Origin: Hofstenia miamia
Taxonomy: Eukaryota; Xenacoelomorpha; Acoela
DNA: 64,000 nucleotides
Direction of reading: 5' to 3'
Assembly (NCBI GenBank): GCA_004352715.1
Contig: SCFE01000072.1
Span: forward strand, 105,566 to 169,565
The translations under genes and the position numbers were made by a program. Shown here piece after piece: positions 47,892 through 58,675 of this stretch; within the stretch, counting starts at the first letter, position 1, and every line of letters starts with the position of its first letter. The notes under the pieces are model-generated. The model ran no database searches, was not told where the DNA came from, and saw only the letters and a program-made list of their open reading frames with translations.

Positions 47892-48129
47892 TACTAGTTT
47901 TTGAATTGCTTCCTAGAATAATTACACCAGCCAGGAAAAGTAGAGTTACTAGAAAAAAGCCACATGATATCACCGAAAGTATCCCACTCCATTTTTCACA
48001 AAAACTGGGAGCTGGGAAGACTTTTTCTTCAATCTGAAAATTATTACTTTCTGTGTGCTTCATGCCATTTGATGACAAACTCGCGTTATCACAGTCAGCA
48101 GAACTGAGTTTAGCAGAGGGCTCAGCCAT
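47892..48129 (-). CDS. Gamma-glutamyltransferase-like protein, first coding exon (residues 1-79 plus one base)
   Basis: It encodes a 46-residue hydrophilic N-terminus, then a single membrane segment at residues about 47-72 (from W-S-G-I-L-S to A-G-V-I-I-L), then G-S-N-S-K-T-S. That is the type II signal-anchor layout of animal GGTs. Two TAA codons lie directly upstream of the ATG in frame, fixing the start. The exon ends at a consensus GTAAGT donor in phase 1; the exon at 22208 needs exactly one base to begin. Joining the three exons gives 1659 bases with no stop before the last codon, 552 aa, close to the roughly 570 aa of vertebrate GGT. Linkage across the 25.7-kb intron is inferred from phase, length and topology, not from transcript evidence. 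Confidence 0.7.
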
Positions 48130-48215
48130 TTATTACAAGGAATGAAGATCAGACGTTCAAGACATTAAACTTCCGCTAGTGGCGTTCTCCCGCATTGCCA
48201 TTGGTTAGAGCTCAT
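48130..48215 (-). promoter_or_regulatory. Putative proximal promoter / 5' UTR of the GGT-like gene
   Basis: Reading on the minus strand towards the gene, a CCAAT box within AACCAATGG (plus-strand about 48197-48205) and an ETS-type AGCGGAAGT (plus-strand 48169-48177) lie 40-75 bp before the ATG, in a short GC-richer stretch. No TATA box is evident. This is motif evidence only. Confidence 0.4.
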
Positions 48216-49651
48216 CTACAATATTTGATTGAGCCAATAATGATGACAATTTGTAAAACAATATAATGATCAATTATTCACGCACTTGGTTCAAAATGCA
48301 TGACAGGGGAAGTCTCATTAACGAATATGTCTTGACAAACAAATTTCGTCTCAACAAGTTGTTCACACGTTAGCCGACAATCTTCAATGTGGCTAATTTC
48401 TTGCCAATTTTAGAAATTTAATAGATGCATTGGAATCTATAAAAGTCTAGAGGTATGTTAAAGCTCTGGAGGAATTTCTGTGCCTTCCACTGTTAAAAAT
48501 TTGAATATTCTTTCAGAAAAGTAGTTAAACAAATCCAATTTGCCAAAACCAGAATAATGTAGATAGAATTGAAACTAGACCTATTTAATTTCTGTAATGC
48601 AAATATAGTTTTTAGTATGGGAGATTATTTTCCAAATTTGTTAGTGCAATTTATAAGGTAAAGTCTTTGCTAAACGAATTTTCTTAAATAATAACATTAT
48701 GTGCAGTGAAATTTTGAACATATTTTATTGCAACTACCACTAAAGACAGGAAAAGGCTTTTTTTTAATTTCATTTTTAGTGAAGTATCATAAAACTGCTA
48801 CAAAGTTATCATTTTAAAGACACTTTAAGGTAAGTCTATAAGAAATTTGACAGTTAATTTGGTAACATTTACATGGGTAGTTATTGCGTGAGTATTTTTT
48901 TATTTGTGTAAAACAATATTTGAAACAAGGCAGTAAATATGTAAAGATATATTGATCCAACCAAATCAAGCCAAAAGTTTAACTCATGAACTTTTACACA
49001 ACCCAAGTGCTCTTTAAGTTTTAATACATAAGCATGATATGTACAACTATAACTTAAATACTTCAAGGGTTTCTTGATCATTACAAACACATATCTAAAC
49101 ACATTTTAAACGAATCACATAAAAAATTATTACTTGGTAAAGGTAGATAAATATTACTAAAAAGTAAATGTATTTATACTGAAAAAATTAACGCAATAAA
49201 TAACCCACATTCAATCGTAATCCCCACTCATTTGAAACGACCCATTTATTATTTTCTTTGTATCATTTAATTGTTTGACCTAACCCAAGCCAACTCAATC
49301 GACACATTTGCCAAGAAATTTGACCTAACCCAACCTATTTACAGTCCTGATTTGAAAACACGTTTTTTAAAATTATAATAAGGCCGTAAATTTCTCTGAC
49401 ACATACCTGGGTTATTGGGTTAATGGAATCAATGACAACATCAGGCCACTCAATGAATGCACATCACATCGATATGCCAAGCGTAAAAATTCGGATAGTA
49501 GTGTGGAGCAGAGTTGAAATTTTAGTGCCGGACCGGTAGTTGGCCGACAACAGCTAATTCCGACCAGCCTATCGGTTTTGGCTGGTAGATTTTATTTGCA
49601 TTATATATTTAATTTATTCATGTATATTATATATTATATATATATATATAA
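48216..49651. other. Upstream intergenic DNA with an isolated hAT-like end
   Basis: No gene. From 49509, CAGAGTTGAAATTTTAGTGCCGGACCGG resembles the left end of the family F MITE at 60871, and GC words (GTTGGCCGAC, CGACCAGCC) continue for about 80 bp. No matching right end was found. Confidence 0.45.
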
Positions 49652-50085
49652 GCTGTTTTAATCTAGAAAATTTTTCATAGGGATGCAAAAGAGCTGATAT
49701 TGCATAATGTAAATTTCAAACTATTATAACTATAATTCAAACAAATCGCAATTTTTATATTTTCTATTTATTCTTTGCATCAATTACATCGGTTTTTTAT
49801 TTTTGAGTTTTATCGTTGGCTACGTTAAGATACATATTATCTAAGCTAGTAGCCTTATCAATCATTATGGTTTACACTGCTGTGGCATTTGACCTCATTT
49901 AGAATCGAATAATATATAAGTAAGTACACAAATAAATTTACTTAGAAACGTTTCGTTAAGTCCAAACATAATTGCTTCTCTTGTAGGATATGTCAAATTT
50001 CTCAACTAACACTTGCGTTTGAATGTCTTTGCAAATGAAAATCTGTCAAATTAACTTGGAGTGTCCCTTCCAATATTTATATGAC
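49652..50085. repeat. Diverged dispersed repeat, copy 2
   Basis: This is the partner of 43637-44100, in the same order and orientation and again just after a (TA)n tract. Similarity ends near 50085, where a LINE fragment begins. Confidence 0.65.
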
Positions 50086-50703
50086 TCTAAGATTCAAGAA
50101 CATATGTCTCATGGAAACTACCTTAAGAAGTATGCGGATGACAACTACAGTATTTGTTTTGGAAAAAATGGAGAAGATGATGCACGTGAAATTTCGATGC
50201 TTAAATCAAAATGGTACAGAGATCACAATTTCTTCATAAATGCTACTAAATCAAAAGAGCTTATAATCCCTCTTCGAAGAAATTGTCACATACCAATCCA
50301 AAACACTCACAATTCCTTATTAGTAAATGAAATGAAAATACTTTGAATTACAATATCCAAACACTTTAGTTTTTAAAGTCATGTGCTGAATTTAAAGAAA
50401 AAGATTAGCCTACACATTTACTTGCTTCTAAAGCTTAAACGTTTGGGATACTCAAATGCTGAGCTGGAACTGTTGTATTCTAGTATTATTGTCAACTTTA
50501 TTAATTATGGACTTGAAGCGTATGCAGCAGAGAACAAGATAAATTTGGACTACATTGATAGAATACAGAAGAAAGCAATCCTATTCGGAATTATACAATC
50601 GTTTACATCAATACATGATTTGATAAAAAAAGATGAACAGCAAAATCCAATCAAATTCGACACATCCTTCCTAATAGAACTCAATTCGCTGCAGAGAGAT
50701 TAA
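50086..50703 (+). pseudogene. LINE reverse-transcriptase fragment
   Basis: The first frame (to 50346) carries Y-A-D-D-N-Y-S at 50131, then N-A-T-K-S-K-E-L-I-I, matching 'YaDD...', 'Nx.KTk.m'. After a frame change, 50383-50703 shows L-K-R-L-G-Y-S, L-L-Y-S-S-I-I-V-N-F-I-N-Y-G-L-E-A, then D-R-I-Q-K-K-A-I, matching the LINE 'lr..G....l..ly.slI...l.Yg...w...ie.iQ+ka' region, and then I-H-D-L-I-K-K-D. The clade is uncertain. It is 5' truncated, and the frame break near 50346-50383 makes it inactive. Confidence 0.7.
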
Positions 50704-51259
50704 GGCCACGTATGCTCTCTCTGCTGCTAGTATCTTTCTTGTCTCCCTGTCTTCCTCCCTAAGTTCATTCTTGTTCCACCTAACTATTCCTGCTGAATAT
50801 ATCAACACTAGTATTGCCCATGTATTAATTGCTTTTATACTATTATGCCCATTCAATCCTGACTTCTGTAGTACCTTCCTTACTCTCTTCTTGTATTCTT
50901 TTCTTAGCCTCATCTTTATTTCCTCATGATCAGATCTATCTTTCTCTATCAGTCCTAAGTACTAGTACCCCTCTTTGACTTCCTCAATCTTATCACCACT
51001 GCTGGTCCTTAAACGATCCCCATCCACACACTTACAGTAGTGGTGCTAAACTGTCTCCTTGGAATATGCCTTGCCTAAACCACAACCTGTGCCCGTCTAT
51101 CTCAGTCTGCCACTTTCATATCTCCCTCTCTAGAAATTCAACCCATTTACGTGAAACTCCATTGGCCTCTAGCGTCCTCAATACCCACCTATGAGGTATT
51201 CTGTCATATGCCTTCCTGTAGTCTATCAATGCCATTGCTAAGTTTGTCTTCCTTCTTCT
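50704..51259 (-). pseudogene. R2/NeSL-like LINE reverse-transcriptase fragment
   Basis: Read on the minus strand from the (ATT)n tract: L-A-M-A-L-I-D-Y-R-K-A-Y-D-R-I-P-H-R-W (RT motif A region), R-Q-G-I-F-Q-G-D-S-L-A-P-L-L (motif B region), then K-K-R-V-R-K-V-L-Q and I-K-A-I-N-T-W-A-I-L-V-L-I-Y-S-A-G-I-V-R-W. These blocks are characteristic of R2/NeSL-group elements in invertebrates. Several in-frame stops and missing segments lie between motif B and the later block, including loss of the Y-A-D-D region. The upstream part would lie in the following gap. Confidence 0.75.
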
Positions 51260-51261
51260 AC

Positions 51262-51321
<60 letters not shown>
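51262..51321. repeat. (ATT)n microsatellite at a gap edge
   Basis: About 20 ATT units run straight into a 1000-N scaffold gap (51322-52321). It could be the tail of a LINE whose body lies in the gap. Confidence 0.85.
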
Positions 51322-52321
51322 NNNNNNNNNNNNNNNNNNNNNNNNNNNNNNNNNNNNNNNNNNNNNNNNNNNNNNNNNNNNNNNNNNNNNNNNNNNNNNN
51401 NNNNNNNNNNNNNNNNNNNNNNNNNNNNNNNNNNNNNNNNNNNNNNNNNNNNNNNNNNNNNNNNNNNNNNNNNNNNNNNNNNNNNNNNNNNNNNNNNNNN
51501 NNNNNNNNNNNNNNNNNNNNNNNNNNNNNNNNNNNNNNNNNNNNNNNNNNNNNNNNNNNNNNNNNNNNNNNNNNNNNNNNNNNNNNNNNNNNNNNNNNNN
51601 NNNNNNNNNNNNNNNNNNNNNNNNNNNNNNNNNNNNNNNNNNNNNNNNNNNNNNNNNNNNNNNNNNNNNNNNNNNNNNNNNNNNNNNNNNNNNNNNNNNN
51701 NNNNNNNNNNNNNNNNNNNNNNNNNNNNNNNNNNNNNNNNNNNNNNNNNNNNNNNNNNNNNNNNNNNNNNNNNNNNNNNNNNNNNNNNNNNNNNNNNNNN
51801 NNNNNNNNNNNNNNNNNNNNNNNNNNNNNNNNNNNNNNNNNNNNNNNNNNNNNNNNNNNNNNNNNNNNNNNNNNNNNNNNNNNNNNNNNNNNNNNNNNNN
51901 NNNNNNNNNNNNNNNNNNNNNNNNNNNNNNNNNNNNNNNNNNNNNNNNNNNNNNNNNNNNNNNNNNNNNNNNNNNNNNNNNNNNNNNNNNNNNNNNNNNN
52001 NNNNNNNNNNNNNNNNNNNNNNNNNNNNNNNNNNNNNNNNNNNNNNNNNNNNNNNNNNNNNNNNNNNNNNNNNNNNNNNNNNNNNNNNNNNNNNNNNNNN
52101 NNNNNNNNNNNNNNNNNNNNNNNNNNNNNNNNNNNNNNNNNNNNNNNNNNNNNNNNNNNNNNNNNNNNNNNNNNNNNNNNNNNNNNNNNNNNNNNNNNNN
52201 NNNNNNNNNNNNNNNNNNNNNNNNNNNNNNNNNNNNNNNNNNNNNNNNNNNNNNNNNNNNNNNNNNNNNNNNNNNNNNNNNNNNNNNNNNNNNNNNNNNN
52301 NNNNNNNNNNNNNNNNNNNNN
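51322..52321. other. Scaffold gap, 1000 N
   Basis: Exactly 1000 Ns, so probably a gap of unknown size. Long open frames reported across it would be artefacts. Confidence 0.95.
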
Positions 52322-52718
52322 ATTCTTGTGTCATATGTTTTACAAAAGAAAACCTTAACACCGGACATAGAAGAAGAGCGTGATGATTAGGTATCTAACA
52401 TATTTAGGAAGCGTCGGATGTCGCCTAATTCTATATATAAGGATCCTCGATTTTATCAAGCCAATTTCTAATCAGATTGAGAGACTGTTCAGCAAAGCTG
52501 GTTATGCTCTACATGATTTCCAAAATAGTTTATTACCCCTCGACTTAGAGATCCAAAGATTTCTTTACCCTAACAAACACATGTGGAGTAAAATGACCAA
52601 GTAGATTAATCGACGATTAATCGCGATTATTAATCTCCTGGCAGCAGCGATTACGATTAATCTATCGCTAAAATTTTTTTTCATAGGATTAATCGCGATT
52701 AAAATCTAACGATCCCTG
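52322..52718 (+). mobile_element. 3' remnant of an autonomous hAT transposon
   Basis: Bases 52450-52604 encode the hAT transposase C-terminal dimerisation motif: P-I-S-N-Q-I-E-R-L-F-S-K-A-G-Y, S-L-L-P-L-D-L-E and F-L-Y-P-N-K-H-M-W, matching 'sS...ERlFS.aG....R..L.p..ve.l.fl..N...W'. After the stop the word GATTAATCGCGATTAAT and variants are iterated, and the element closes with AACGATCCCTG at 52718 (inverse CAGGGATCGTT). The left half would be in the gap, so neither the matching end nor the target duplication can be tested. The short upstream frame is broken. Confidence 0.7.
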
Positions 52719-52736
52719 ATCCAGACACAGTGATTG

Positions 52737-54765
52737 CCAAGCAAAAGAATGAAATTTCAATGCTAAGTGCCGAACGTTGTGGCTCAATACATACATTTTC
52801 AGTATATATTCAATGTGAAGAAGACTGTTTGCCAGTTGGTGAAGGATATCACAAACTGTTGCTTGTCACCTTTGGATTTCTCAAGAATGGTAAGTTTTCT
52901 TTATGGTCACAATTTGATGAAATAATATTACGTTGTGGTTTTTCTCCAGAAGATGATAAGGTTAAATATTTTAAATTTAATTTTCGCCAAATTGTTTTTC
53001 TTAACAAACCTAAAATAGGTAAAAAATAAAATACAGAAGATTTCGGAATTGCCTTTGAGTGGTTTGCATGCTCACGTAAATTATACAATAAGCTCCGCAG
53101 TTACATTTTATTGCCTAGTGTAAGGAACCTACAGGGCTTAACCGGAACTTTTAGTAATATGTCTAATATTGATTTTCTTACATCGGTTTTCAATGGGCTG
53201 GATGAAAGATCAAAGTGGTGCTCGCCAATTTTTGACGAAATATATGTTAAACCTTAACTGGTGTATCATGGAGGACATGTGTTTGGAAAGGCATTGGATT
53301 CTCCTAAAGAACTCGCCACTACACTTCTTTGTATTTTAATTAAGCCCTTATTTTCAAACAAGAAAGTTATGTATAGTTTAGTACCATGCACTCATCTTAC
53401 ATAGGAACTGTTATTCTCATACATTAGTAAAGCAGTTAGTGACATTAAACAGAATGGCGGTTGTACTCTATGCACTATTATGGATGGTAATAACGTCAAT
53501 CGTGTTTATATGCTTCATCATGAATTCATTAAAACTGAAAATCCTTGGATTGTTCGACATCCCGCGGATCCCGATCAAGATTTTTTTCTTTTATTTGGTA
53601 ACGTATATGTTTTCAAGTCTATTAGAAATAAGCGGATCCCGATCAAGATTTTTTTCTTTTATTTGGCAACGTATATGTTTTCAAGTCTATTAGAAATAAT
53701 TTTTTTACAGAAAAGTTAAAACAATTAGATTTTTATTCTTTCGATGATACCAGTACTATTCGTACGGCTTACTGGTCAGAAATTTGTCAACTTTAAAACC
53801 ATGAACGTTTTCATTTAGTGAAATTGTGTAAATTAAAAAGTGAAAGGCAAATCTTGCTGTTAAAGTATTTTGTAATGAAACAGCAGGCGCTCTTAGAACA
53901 TACAGTTTATCTACTAGAAAATCAAAAAATACTGCCCTCTTCTTGGATATAATTATTAAGTTTTTTAAAATTACAAATGTTAAATCGAATTTGGAGGCTG
54001 ACCGTTTTAATGATCCTGATAGAAGCCGGATTAAGAATTCATCGTCATCTTCAATCAAGTTTTTGGAAGATTTGGCAAATCTTGCTCGCTATATGTGTAG
54101 TAATAAGTCCAGGATTCGTTCTCTAACGAGGGAAACTGCCAATGCTCTTTATCACAACTGCGCTTGTATGGTAGATCTTGTTAAGCACTTACTACATAAA
54201 AACAAGGTATATCACCATAATTATGTTTTGCTGGGTAACTTTTCTGATGATGACATTGAGGAATGTTTTGGACACTTTCATCAAAGTCGTGGTGGTAATT
54301 ATTATATAAGTGTTGCGGAAATACTTGAAACCAATCGTATTGATAAGACTCGATTGATTTTGCAGCTTGAACAGTTTGGTGATATAGATTATTCTGTGCG
54401 TCATGCTTGCGAAAAATGCTCTAAGGATATTTCTGACAAGGACGTATCTGTTCTGGATAATCTCATCATGTGTACTGAATCTGTTAGTGCTGATGAGCAA
54501 ATGGGATTACTTTATGTTGCAGGATGTATTGCAAAACCTGTCGACAACTATTCTCAAGAATACTCTGAGACTTCAGTAAATGCAAGTTAAAATATCCCAC
54601 AGATGAACTTCTGAACTTTGTCAATCTTGCATATTATTTTTTTCAAAATTCTACAAAAGATTTTTGTCGAATCAGTCTTGCAAAAACATTTTCATGTGTG
54701 TGGAAATCTTATATAAAAGATCATTTCAATGAAAAGGTACTTATTATTTTATCAAATATTTTTTA
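52737..54765 (+). pseudogene. P-element-type (THAP9-like) transposase, dead
   Basis: Diagnostic blocks in order: L-L-P-S-V-R-N-L-Q-G-L-T, D-E-I-Y-V-K-P then Y-H-G-G-H-V-F-G, the P-C-T-H-L block, I-M-D-G-N-N-V-N-R, P-W-I-V-R-H-P, then G-N-F-S-D-D-D-I-E-E-C-F-G-H-F, G-G-N-Y-Y-I-S-V, and L-L-Y-V-A-G-C-I-A-K. These follow P/THAP9 transposases, which cut and paste with an RNase H-like core and GTP-binding insertion. In-frame stops occur after I-G-K-K, K-P and H-L-T; a 68-bp tandem duplication at 53564-53699 shifts the frame; and another shift near 54590 separates the C-terminal K-Y-P-T-D-E-L-L block. No N-terminal THAP finger was found. Confidence 0.8.
53564..53699. repeat. 68-bp tandem duplication inside the P-type transposase
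   Basis: Units 53564-53631 and 53632-53699 differ at one base (GGTAACG against GGCAACG). The length is not a multiple of three, so the duplication shifts the transposase frame. No gap is adjacent, so an assembly cause is less likely here than at the N-runs. Confidence 0.9.
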
Positions 54766-56594
54766 AACAATTTGTCTAAGTTTGAGAGCGGTAACAGAAG
54801 CATTGTTGCTTTTGTTAATGTATGTTTTGCATTTGAAAAAACTTTTTCTTTTTTTAAATAACCGCCATAACATTGTTGATTATAAAATGAATTTTGCAAT
54901 TATTTTATATTAACTTTATATGACAACTTCTGATATTTGTTTTCCAGTGTCATGGACTGTATTATAGATCACCTTGACCTGTATAAATGTTAATTTCAGC
55001 AGTAATATTTAAAAAAATCAAGCCACTATAAGGAAAGATTCGTGAAATAAAAAAGTAGTTTAATCAAAGTCAAGCATGAAAAAATTTTTTTTTCATTAGA
55101 AACAGCGAAATTGAAAATAGTTTTTTAGCAAGAAAATTTGAAATTCAATTAAACTCAGCAAACGCAAAAGTCGAATAATTGTATGCACAGTTCGAATAGT
55201 TAAATGCACTCTTCGGATAATTGGATGGGAAAATCTCTAGATTATCCATAAATTTCTTTGAGCGGGTGCTTCAAAGTTGTTGCGTAAGTAAAAATCCAAA
55301 ATGAGGTACATGGTGCATGTAACACAATGAAATCAATATATACAGGCTGTCCCAACTTTAGCTCATTTTTATGAAAAGAAAACACACAAAGAGTGTAAAA
55401 GCAGGTAGACGAATTTTATTATTTAACAATAACACATACTTCGAAGTCTATGACAATAAATCATGGGTACGCTAATGGCAATAGTTCTTTGGCATCTATT
55501 CGAGCTTACTGTCGAGAAAATAATAATTGCAAGCAGTCCGCACTCCAACAGCAGTAACTAGAACGGCTAAGATATTTGATTAGCCATTTTGCTTGATGAG
55601 AAAGCAGATAAAGGTTACCAAAGTGCCGAAGAGAAGACTGACAAGGTGAAGTTAGCAATAGAGGAATCCGACAGCATTTTTACATCAACGATAATTAGAG
55701 CAGTGGTATTACTAAATCGTTTGTCGGCTGAAAATATATACCTACAGAGCCGTGGCATTAGCAGCAATCTAAAATGAAAGGACGTTCACTGTAAATTATT
55801 TAATTCAATATTTTCTCGTTATTATAGACACCACACAATGACCCAAATTAGAATTCGAGAGGGATTGCTTTCAGTGATTTCTATTGGAAAACTTAAACAC
55901 AAATATGGACGTATTGGGATATGAAGTATTGATAAATTGTTGAAAATAACTATGGTTCAAAGGTGTTGAGTGGCATTTTGCACAACTGGCTATCGCAATT
56001 CAAATTTACTTTAGTCAATTCAATGTTTCGAAACAGCCTGAATTAAGAAAACACCAAAAGTCAGAAAACATTTGCGGTATGAATTATTGCCAGTGTCAAC
56101 AGTTTTTCATTTTGAGACATCATTTTTGAAAGATGAGCTTAAAGAATTTGCTAAGATGGATATATCAGTGAGATTTCTTCGGCGTTGACATCTGCAGGAT
56201 GGAACTATTTAGCAACAGATGATTACAAAATGTTTTTCAAACTTGAAAAAACATCAGTTCCTCAAATTGTTGCAATAGATTCTTTTGGAAAGCTTAAAAT
56301 ATGATCTTTTGGTAAGGAAAAAGGAAATATATTCACCTGAATTTTTACGAAGTAAGTATTGATGCAAAGTCACGAGAAAATATGAGTTGGAAGCGCTATT
56401 TAAGTATGTACTAAATGAAGCGGAAATGGATAGCGAATATTTGTTTCTTAATAATCTGTATAAAACTTCTCGAACTGCTGGTGTGGTTTTTTCGGTTATT
56501 TTATTTACATCTTCATACTATATTATATAAATATGAGAATTGTTAGAGAATAATTTTCTATTAAAATTTTTTTACATTTCCAAATCATAATAGT
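54766..56594. other. Intergenic DNA, possible decayed transposon
   Basis: At about 55341 the sequence TACAGGCTGTCCCAACTTTA resembles a mariner-type terminal repeat. From 55580 to 56470 broken open frames occur (for example 55589-55777), GC-richer than their flanks, without a motif I recognise. I found no matching right end. Confidence 0.35.
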
Positions 56595-57056
56595 TTAGGT
56601 TGTCCCAAAAGTTCGTAAACACTTGAAAAAAGTTGGTAAACGCTTGAAAAAAATTGAAATTTTATTATCCAAATAATAGCTGCAACAATAAAGTTTATTC
56701 CTCAAAATAAAGACCATCATGTTCCACCACCAACCAGCCAATTCTCGAGTGCTCGATGAAGGAGCAATGTTCAACCCGGTTTTTAAGTCTCCATCATCCA
56801 GCTTTAACGGCCGACCTGAACGAGGCGTATCTTCAAGACTCATGTCGCCAGATTCGAAACGCTTGTACCTTTTTGAGATCGCCGCATATGCAATTGTTTC
56901 TTTACCTTCGGCAGCACAAATCTCTTCAACAGCTTTTCTAGTGGAAAGACCTCGCTTCCAGCAGTAGCGAACCAAAACTCGCAGCTCAATTTTATCCATT
57001 ACCTGGATCAAAAAATGAATATTACTATAACAATATAAACGCAAAAAATATAGTAA
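56595..57056 (-). mobile_element. Internally deleted mariner derivative
   Basis: On the minus strand, 57001-56738 encode a mariner N-terminus starting M-D-K-I-E-L-R-V-L-V-R-Y, then R-F-E-S-G-D-M-S-L-E-D-T-P-R-S-G-R-P and S-S-S-T-R-E-L-A. The sequence then jumps straight to the 3' end region; the whole DDD catalytic part is absent. The outer end at 56596 (GGTTGTCCCAAAAGTTCG) matches the terminal repeat style of mariners. The other end lies in the 1000-N gap beginning at 57057. It resembles an early stage in MITE formation. Confidence 0.8.
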
Positions 57057-58056
57057 NNNNNNNNNNNNNNNNNNNNNNNNNNNNNNNNNNNNNNNNNNNN
57101 NNNNNNNNNNNNNNNNNNNNNNNNNNNNNNNNNNNNNNNNNNNNNNNNNNNNNNNNNNNNNNNNNNNNNNNNNNNNNNNNNNNNNNNNNNNNNNNNNNNN
57201 NNNNNNNNNNNNNNNNNNNNNNNNNNNNNNNNNNNNNNNNNNNNNNNNNNNNNNNNNNNNNNNNNNNNNNNNNNNNNNNNNNNNNNNNNNNNNNNNNNNN
57301 NNNNNNNNNNNNNNNNNNNNNNNNNNNNNNNNNNNNNNNNNNNNNNNNNNNNNNNNNNNNNNNNNNNNNNNNNNNNNNNNNNNNNNNNNNNNNNNNNNNN
57401 NNNNNNNNNNNNNNNNNNNNNNNNNNNNNNNNNNNNNNNNNNNNNNNNNNNNNNNNNNNNNNNNNNNNNNNNNNNNNNNNNNNNNNNNNNNNNNNNNNNN
57501 NNNNNNNNNNNNNNNNNNNNNNNNNNNNNNNNNNNNNNNNNNNNNNNNNNNNNNNNNNNNNNNNNNNNNNNNNNNNNNNNNNNNNNNNNNNNNNNNNNNN
57601 NNNNNNNNNNNNNNNNNNNNNNNNNNNNNNNNNNNNNNNNNNNNNNNNNNNNNNNNNNNNNNNNNNNNNNNNNNNNNNNNNNNNNNNNNNNNNNNNNNNN
57701 NNNNNNNNNNNNNNNNNNNNNNNNNNNNNNNNNNNNNNNNNNNNNNNNNNNNNNNNNNNNNNNNNNNNNNNNNNNNNNNNNNNNNNNNNNNNNNNNNNNN
57801 NNNNNNNNNNNNNNNNNNNNNNNNNNNNNNNNNNNNNNNNNNNNNNNNNNNNNNNNNNNNNNNNNNNNNNNNNNNNNNNNNNNNNNNNNNNNNNNNNNNN
57901 NNNNNNNNNNNNNNNNNNNNNNNNNNNNNNNNNNNNNNNNNNNNNNNNNNNNNNNNNNNNNNNNNNNNNNNNNNNNNNNNNNNNNNNNNNNNNNNNNNNN
58001 NNNNNNNNNNNNNNNNNNNNNNNNNNNNNNNNNNNNNNNNNNNNNNNNNNNNNNNN
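57057..58056. other. Scaffold gap, 1000 N
   Basis: Exactly 1000 Ns, a gap of unknown size. Confidence 0.95.
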
Positions 58057-58675
58057 TCAAAAAATTTTTATGCTAAGATAAACATTCAAATAGTTTTCAC
58101 CACATAGCAACTAAAATTTGGAATAACTTAGACCATGAAATTAAAATGGAAATTAACTACAAAAAATTTAGAAAAAAAGTGCGAACATTCCTCTTTCACA
58201 GACAATGCATACTTAATGACAATAATACACTACACTCCTTCGAAAATTTCGTATGATCCTAGATAATGTACACACACACACACACAAATCCCCAACAAAC
58301 ACACACCACACAATTATATATGTATATGTTACTATTATTTTGTAAATAGTTTTTAGTTTATAGTCTTGTACCAAAGATTTTTTGCAATAAATTGCTTTTG
58401 AATTTTTTTATTATNTAGAAAAAAAGTGCGAACATTCCTCTTTCACAGACAATGCATACTTAATGACAATAATACACTACACTCCTTCGAAAATTTCGTA
58501 TGATCCTAGATAATGTACACACACACACACACAAATCCCCAACAAACACACACCACACAATTATATATGTATATGTTACTATTATTTTGTAAATAGTTTT
58601 TAGTTTATAGTCTTGTACCAAAGATTTTTTGCAATAAATTGCTTTTGACTCTTATTATTATTATTATTATTCAGA
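58057..58675 (+). mobile_element. LINE 3' end, duplicated across a single N
   Basis: Bases 58108-58254 encode I-W-N-N-L-D-H-E-I-K, then F-R-K-K-V-R-T-F-L-F, the C-terminal 'W..Lp.eik....fk.kl+.fl' block of LINE ORF2. The 3' UTR with a (CA)n stretch and GCAATAAATTGCTTTTGA matches the family at 37.1-38.0 kb and ends in (TTA)n. The 233-bp piece 58169-58401 is repeated at 58416-58648, with a single N at 58415 between; this is probably two overlapping contig ends. Confidence 0.75.

Noticed and set aside
51151-52383. Very long open frames on both strands over 51.2-52.4 kb, and similarly over 57.0-58.1 kb, 43.4-43.7 kb and 60.1-60.3 kb
   Set aside because: They consist of N-run translation joined to microsatellite; no real coding sequence.
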